Below, one piece after another: positions 60,784 through 64,000 of a stretch of 64,000 bases of DNA. The DNA comes from Atherinomorus stipes (Eukaryota; Chordata; Actinopteri; Atheriniformes; Atherinidae): positions 2,108,001-2,172,000 of the forward strand of contig JALJCO010012682.1 of assembly GCA_023101725.1 (NCBI GenBank). The letters run 5' to 3'. The number at the start of each line of letters is the position of its first letter. Positions within the stretch are counted from its first letter, which is position 1. The notes beneath the pieces were generated by a model. The model had not been told where the DNA came from, ran no database searches, and was given only the letters and a program-made list of their open reading frames with translations. The position numbers and the translations under genes were made by a program.

Positions 60784-62310
60784 AGTCACCCACCTCCTTA
60801 TCGATGAAAACAAGCAGTCAGCTGAGAGCAGTTGTAAAAACATTTCAGGGAAAAAAATATATATATAAACGTGTAAAATCTACTTGACAGATTTTGATAG
60901 CTACTTTAACTCTTTTGTATGTAATGACTCAAGTAATGAGATGAGAATTATTAGTTTCATGGGGATTGACTATTCTGTTGCTGGAAGTATATTTAATTTA
61001 GACAGATAAGACCAAAGCAAATGATAATGTCATGAAATAGCAGAAAATTGTATAAAAGCAAAGCCTATATTTCCAAACGCATTTGCAATTTTATAAATGC
61101 AATGAGAAATGCTACTCCAATCTGCACAGATGACTAATGGTTGCGGAGTTTTAACTAATAATTATGTGAATGTTAATTCTATTGTGAGAAATGCAGCAAA
61201 GCAACTAAGAAAAACTTTTAGATATAAATGAGTCATTTTTCTGGACTCAAGTATTGCAAACAAACGCAGCAAAATTAAAGTAAAGCTGCACAACATGTCT
61301 CTTCCTGTGAAACCTCATTGTCGTTAGGAGTGCTGTAGTGAAAATGGCTGCAGATTTATCTACTTCACTGAAGTGTGAAGGGTTTCAAGTATCATGTGAA
61401 ACCTCCGACAGTAATTCTATACTTTGTAAAAGGAATTAGCAATTATTTCTTTTAACAGCAAAACAAAATAGAATGGTCAGTGTTGCTAAATATGTTTAAG
61501 TTATATTCCTGAATGGCTGATTTGTCAAATGTGACTTCACCACTGACACACTCATTAAATCCACAAACTATTACCATAATATTAAATACTTTCCTCACCC
61601 ACAGACATCACTACCCCTGTCTTGTGTAGATCCCAGTCCAGGCAGGTTAGGACAGTAGCATGGGACCATGGTCAAAAAAATTGACCACATTTACCAAGCT
61701 GTTGGACCAGGAGATAACAGTGTTTACTGCTGAACACATTGTCTGAAGTATCAAAGACACATTGTAACCCCATCCTTAATGAGACCCAGATGATTTTCAC
61801 TAAAAATACAATTTTTCCAGGGAAGTCTGTCAAGTTTAGAGTCAAGACTTTAAAAAAAATTGTACATCAAATTCAATTTCCTCAAACCTGATTAATACAT
61901 GAAAATGTGACCCAAACTCACTGGAAAGCCTCAAACCTGGTATAAGGAAACAAATCACTAACTTTACACAAGTCAGTTATGGAGGTTTCATATAATCTGC
62001 ATAGTTTGCCCCCCCCCTGCCATTTCCTCTTAGGGTGAACATTTAAAGTACATCTGTTCAGTTGTTTCACTTCTGTTCTAAATTATGGATGGTGAACTTC
62101 AAGTTAACTGAGCCATCCCACGTGTCACTTGTTATTCACACATTTCAACAATCTGTTTATCCAAGATCCAGAATTAAAGACTCAGTGTTCCTCATTCACC
62201 AATACGTACAAACTTTTCCATTTCTCATGCACTCATCCAAGTCAAATCAACTTCATTTCAATTAGTTTGGTATACAAAAACATCCCTGTTTCACAACACA
62301 GAAATGCCAG
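60784..62310. other. Intergenic, no gene recognised
   Basis: AT-rich sequence up to the hsp90b1 3' end, with a short C-run at about 62010. Confidence 0.5.
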
Positions 62311-62328
62311 TCATTTTTCCAGGAAACA

Positions 62329-62334
62329 TTTATT
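62329..62334 (-). promoter_or_regulatory. hsp90b1: hsp90b1 polyadenylation signal AATAAA
   Basis: AATAAA on the minus strand 251 nt after the stop codon; a short 3' untranslated region is usual for this gene. Confidence 0.75.
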
Positions 62335-62584
62335 TGATCAATAGACAGGATCGCATCTTTCCATAAACAGGTCAGTTAAATATTAACAAATTTACAGTCA
62401 TAAGGAATGTAAAAAAAAAAAGAAAAAAAGAAAAAGAAAACGAACAAAACAAAAGCAAACAATGCTCGCCTTAAAAAACCCCAACCCAGGGACCCCACCC
62501 AGGATAACGTTGACCACGGTGGTACTGGAACAAGATTAAATCCAGTTTCCAGCTCCAATGTTACACGCTCTCCCACTCAGTGCT

Positions 62585-62611
62585 TTACAGTTCATCTTTG
62601 TCTGTATTTGT
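62585..62611 (-). CDS. hsp90b1: hsp90b1 last exon (KDEL)
   Basis: Nine codons, TNTDKDEL plus TAA, after a TTTACAG acceptor. Confidence 0.97.
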   Translation of the reverse strand, partial: TNTDKDEL

Positions 62612-63105
62612 CTGTAAACAAGATGGGAAATATAATAAATAAAGAGCTAGAAGGTAAAACTGCAACATCTGATCTGGAATACTCAAAATAGCTCACCGTT
62701 TCGTCATCTTCATCATCATCATCTACAATTTCTTCTTTATCTTCAGAGTCGTCCTCTGCTGCTTCCTCTGGCTCCTCTTCAGGTTCTTCTTCAATCTATA
62801 GAGCAACAACAACTATTGTCAAAGTGCTGTCACATGCATATAAATATTGGGAACCAATTCCAAGTTCACGGAATTGAGGAGGACCCATGACTCAACACAT
62901 GCTCATGCGCAGAAACTGCTGAAGTCTAAAACCTGTGGCGTCAACTTACCTGTTCATCCAGGGGAACATTCATGCTGAGTCGGAGCATGCGCTCTATTCT
63001 GTCGCCATATGCCTTTGTGTCGGCCAGCTGGTACCCTGAACGCAGCGTGGCCGTCTCGAACAGAACCACTGCCAGATCTGATGCAGTCTGGTCCTCAGCA
63101 TCCGA
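62585..63105 (-). CDS. hsp90b1: Endoplasmin (GRP94), C-terminal three coding exons; gene continues beyond the window
   Basis: Endoplasmin is the HSP90 chaperone of the endoplasmic reticulum lumen, folding integrins, Toll-like receptors and secreted proteins. Exons 62950-63105, 62697-62795 and 62585-62611 have GT-AG borders and join in phase 0. The first encodes [20 protein letters not shown] and [16 protein letters not shown], the end of the C-terminal dimerisation domain, nearly identical to human. The second is almost wholly acidic ([18 protein letters not shown], then a run of Asp and Glu), the calcium-binding tail. The last encodes TNTDKDEL and TAA: KDEL is the ER-retrieval signal and separates this gene from cytosolic hsp90, which ends MEEVD. 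Upstream exons lie beyond position 64000. Confidence 0.98.
62697..62795 (-). CDS. hsp90b1: hsp90b1 penultimate exon (acidic tail)
   Basis: Thirty-three codons, over two-thirds Glu or Asp; donor ACG|GTGAGC. Confidence 0.97.
62950..63105 (-). CDS. hsp90b1: hsp90b1 exon, end of dimerisation domain
   Basis: Fifty-two codons, [20 protein letters not shown] through [10 protein letters not shown]; donor CAG|GTAAGT. Confidence 0.98.
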
Positions 63106-63179
63106 CTGAGGAAAAGAAAAAAGGTTCAGATCTTTGCTTGAGCTGGTCTCTTATGTCAAATATTACACAATCAAAAATG

Positions 63180-64000
63180 GTATATAAATTCATATGGGAT
63201 CAAAATCATGCCAGAGACAATTTGTGTGTAAAAAAGATTTTTCATGTAAAATAATGTTTTGAGGTTGTATAAAACAAGTCGTGCTTGTACAAAAAAAGTT
63301 ATGAACCCACAGAATCATTTTGTGGTTGTGTGAGAAACCTTTGTGTGCAGAAATATTATTTGCAAACATGTAGATCAGTTTCGTAGTTGTGTTTTATTTT
63401 TCTGTGTGTGTGAAAATTGAATTTGTACCTGTAAAAGTTTCGCCACACAAAAATATCTGTACGAGTGCGACACCTAGGGCTCGTGTGCGACACTGCACCT
63501 ACGAGCTCACAAAACAGAAACCTACAACCACAAAACTTTTTTACGGATTGAAAGACAAGTCAAAATCGTGCCACTAACAGCCAATCAGGACACTCCATTC
63601 TGGCAAGCCAAACAGCCAATGATGTGGTGGATTGGTGATGACGTTTATTTTGGGGGACGAAGACGATACCGTTAGCAAAGGCTCTTGGCTGCTAGCAGTC
63701 AGAGCGCAGCATGAGCTACATACTTGAAGCAAGAGGGAGGCTGTTCAATCCGAAGTCGGCCACTGATCTGATTACTAACAGGCCTGCTGGAGAAGGCGGC
63801 TACTGGCAGAAGAACTTGGCCGGTTATTTTGGTGTTGATCGCCGCAGCTTATTGAATCGTATATTGTACTGGACGTGTGTTAGCTTTGAAAAGGCTAACG
63901 ACTAGCACATCTTGGCTGGTCCCACTGGAAGCTGGCAACCATTTAAAGCTGAGTCGTATAATGCTGTGGTTACTGTGTCAAAGCCCCCTTAAAAATAATA
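63180..64000. mobile_element. Probable DNA-transposon or repeat insertion in hsp90b1 intron
   Basis: About 63200-63540 is built from repeated words such as GTTGTGTGA, TTTGTGTG, CACAAAA and CTACAACCAC. It is followed by a GC-richer part with a plus-strand 64-codon frame (63711-63905) opening MSYILEARGRLFNPKSATDL, which I do not recognise. It opposes the gene and interrupts the intron. Right border not visible before the window ends. Confidence 0.4.

Noticed and set aside
1..64000. CRISPR array, phage, toxin-antitoxin or other microbial system
   Set aside because: All recognised genes are spliced vertebrate genes and the repeats are eukaryotic transposons; no regularly spaced repeat array is present.

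Overview
The window is animal nuclear DNA, almost certainly from a ray-finned (teleost) fish. Three vertebrate genes with short exons, GT-AG introns and fish-like protein sequences lie in an AT-rich background crowded with transposon families typical of fish: tRNA-headed SINEs, L2/CR1-like and RTE/Rex-like LINE pieces, TTAA-flanked MITEs and PIF/Harbinger remnants. There is no prokaryotic operon, phage or CRISPR structure.

All three recognised genes are on the minus strand in the right half. From right to left: (1) hsp90b1 (endoplasmin/GRP94), only its last three coding exons (62585-63105), ending in a KDEL retention signal, with the rest off the right edge; (2) prkar2b (PKA regulatory subunit RII-beta), complete in 11 coding exons (48467-57098), 404 codons plus stop, with all splice phases agreeing; (3) hbp1 (HMG-box transcription factor 1), from a cluster of four CCAAT boxes near 46.8-47.0 kb to its stop at 39690. 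Ten exons give a 451-residue protein with LxCxE motif, AXH domain and HMG box. The prkar2b-hbp1 order and orientation match human 7q22. The prkar2b polyadenylation signal lies only about 270 bp upstream of the hbp1 CCAAT cluster.

The left 39 kb has no protein gene I can recognise. It holds transposon remnants: two L2-like LINE pieces, a SINE with a perfect 12-bp target duplication, a 1.1-kb element with about 205-bp terminal inverted repeats, a TIR element that swallowed an internally deleted RTE-like LINE carrying two perfect hairpins, PIF/Harbinger-like exons (Myb/SANT-like and MADF-like), a 229-bp foldback element, a 500-bp polypurine minisatellite and extreme poly-G tracts (one of 67 Gs). 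A possible promoter and non-coding first exon sit near 8.7-9.4 kb.

The three genes do not form a pathway: they serve ER protein folding, cAMP signalling and RB-linked transcriptional control. I found no convincing novel system. The points most worth following are the repeated TTAA-flanked MITE families, the hairpins inside the RTE remnant, the unassigned hbp1 N-terminus, the poly-G tracts, and two unidentified open frames (36.6 kb and 63.7 kb).
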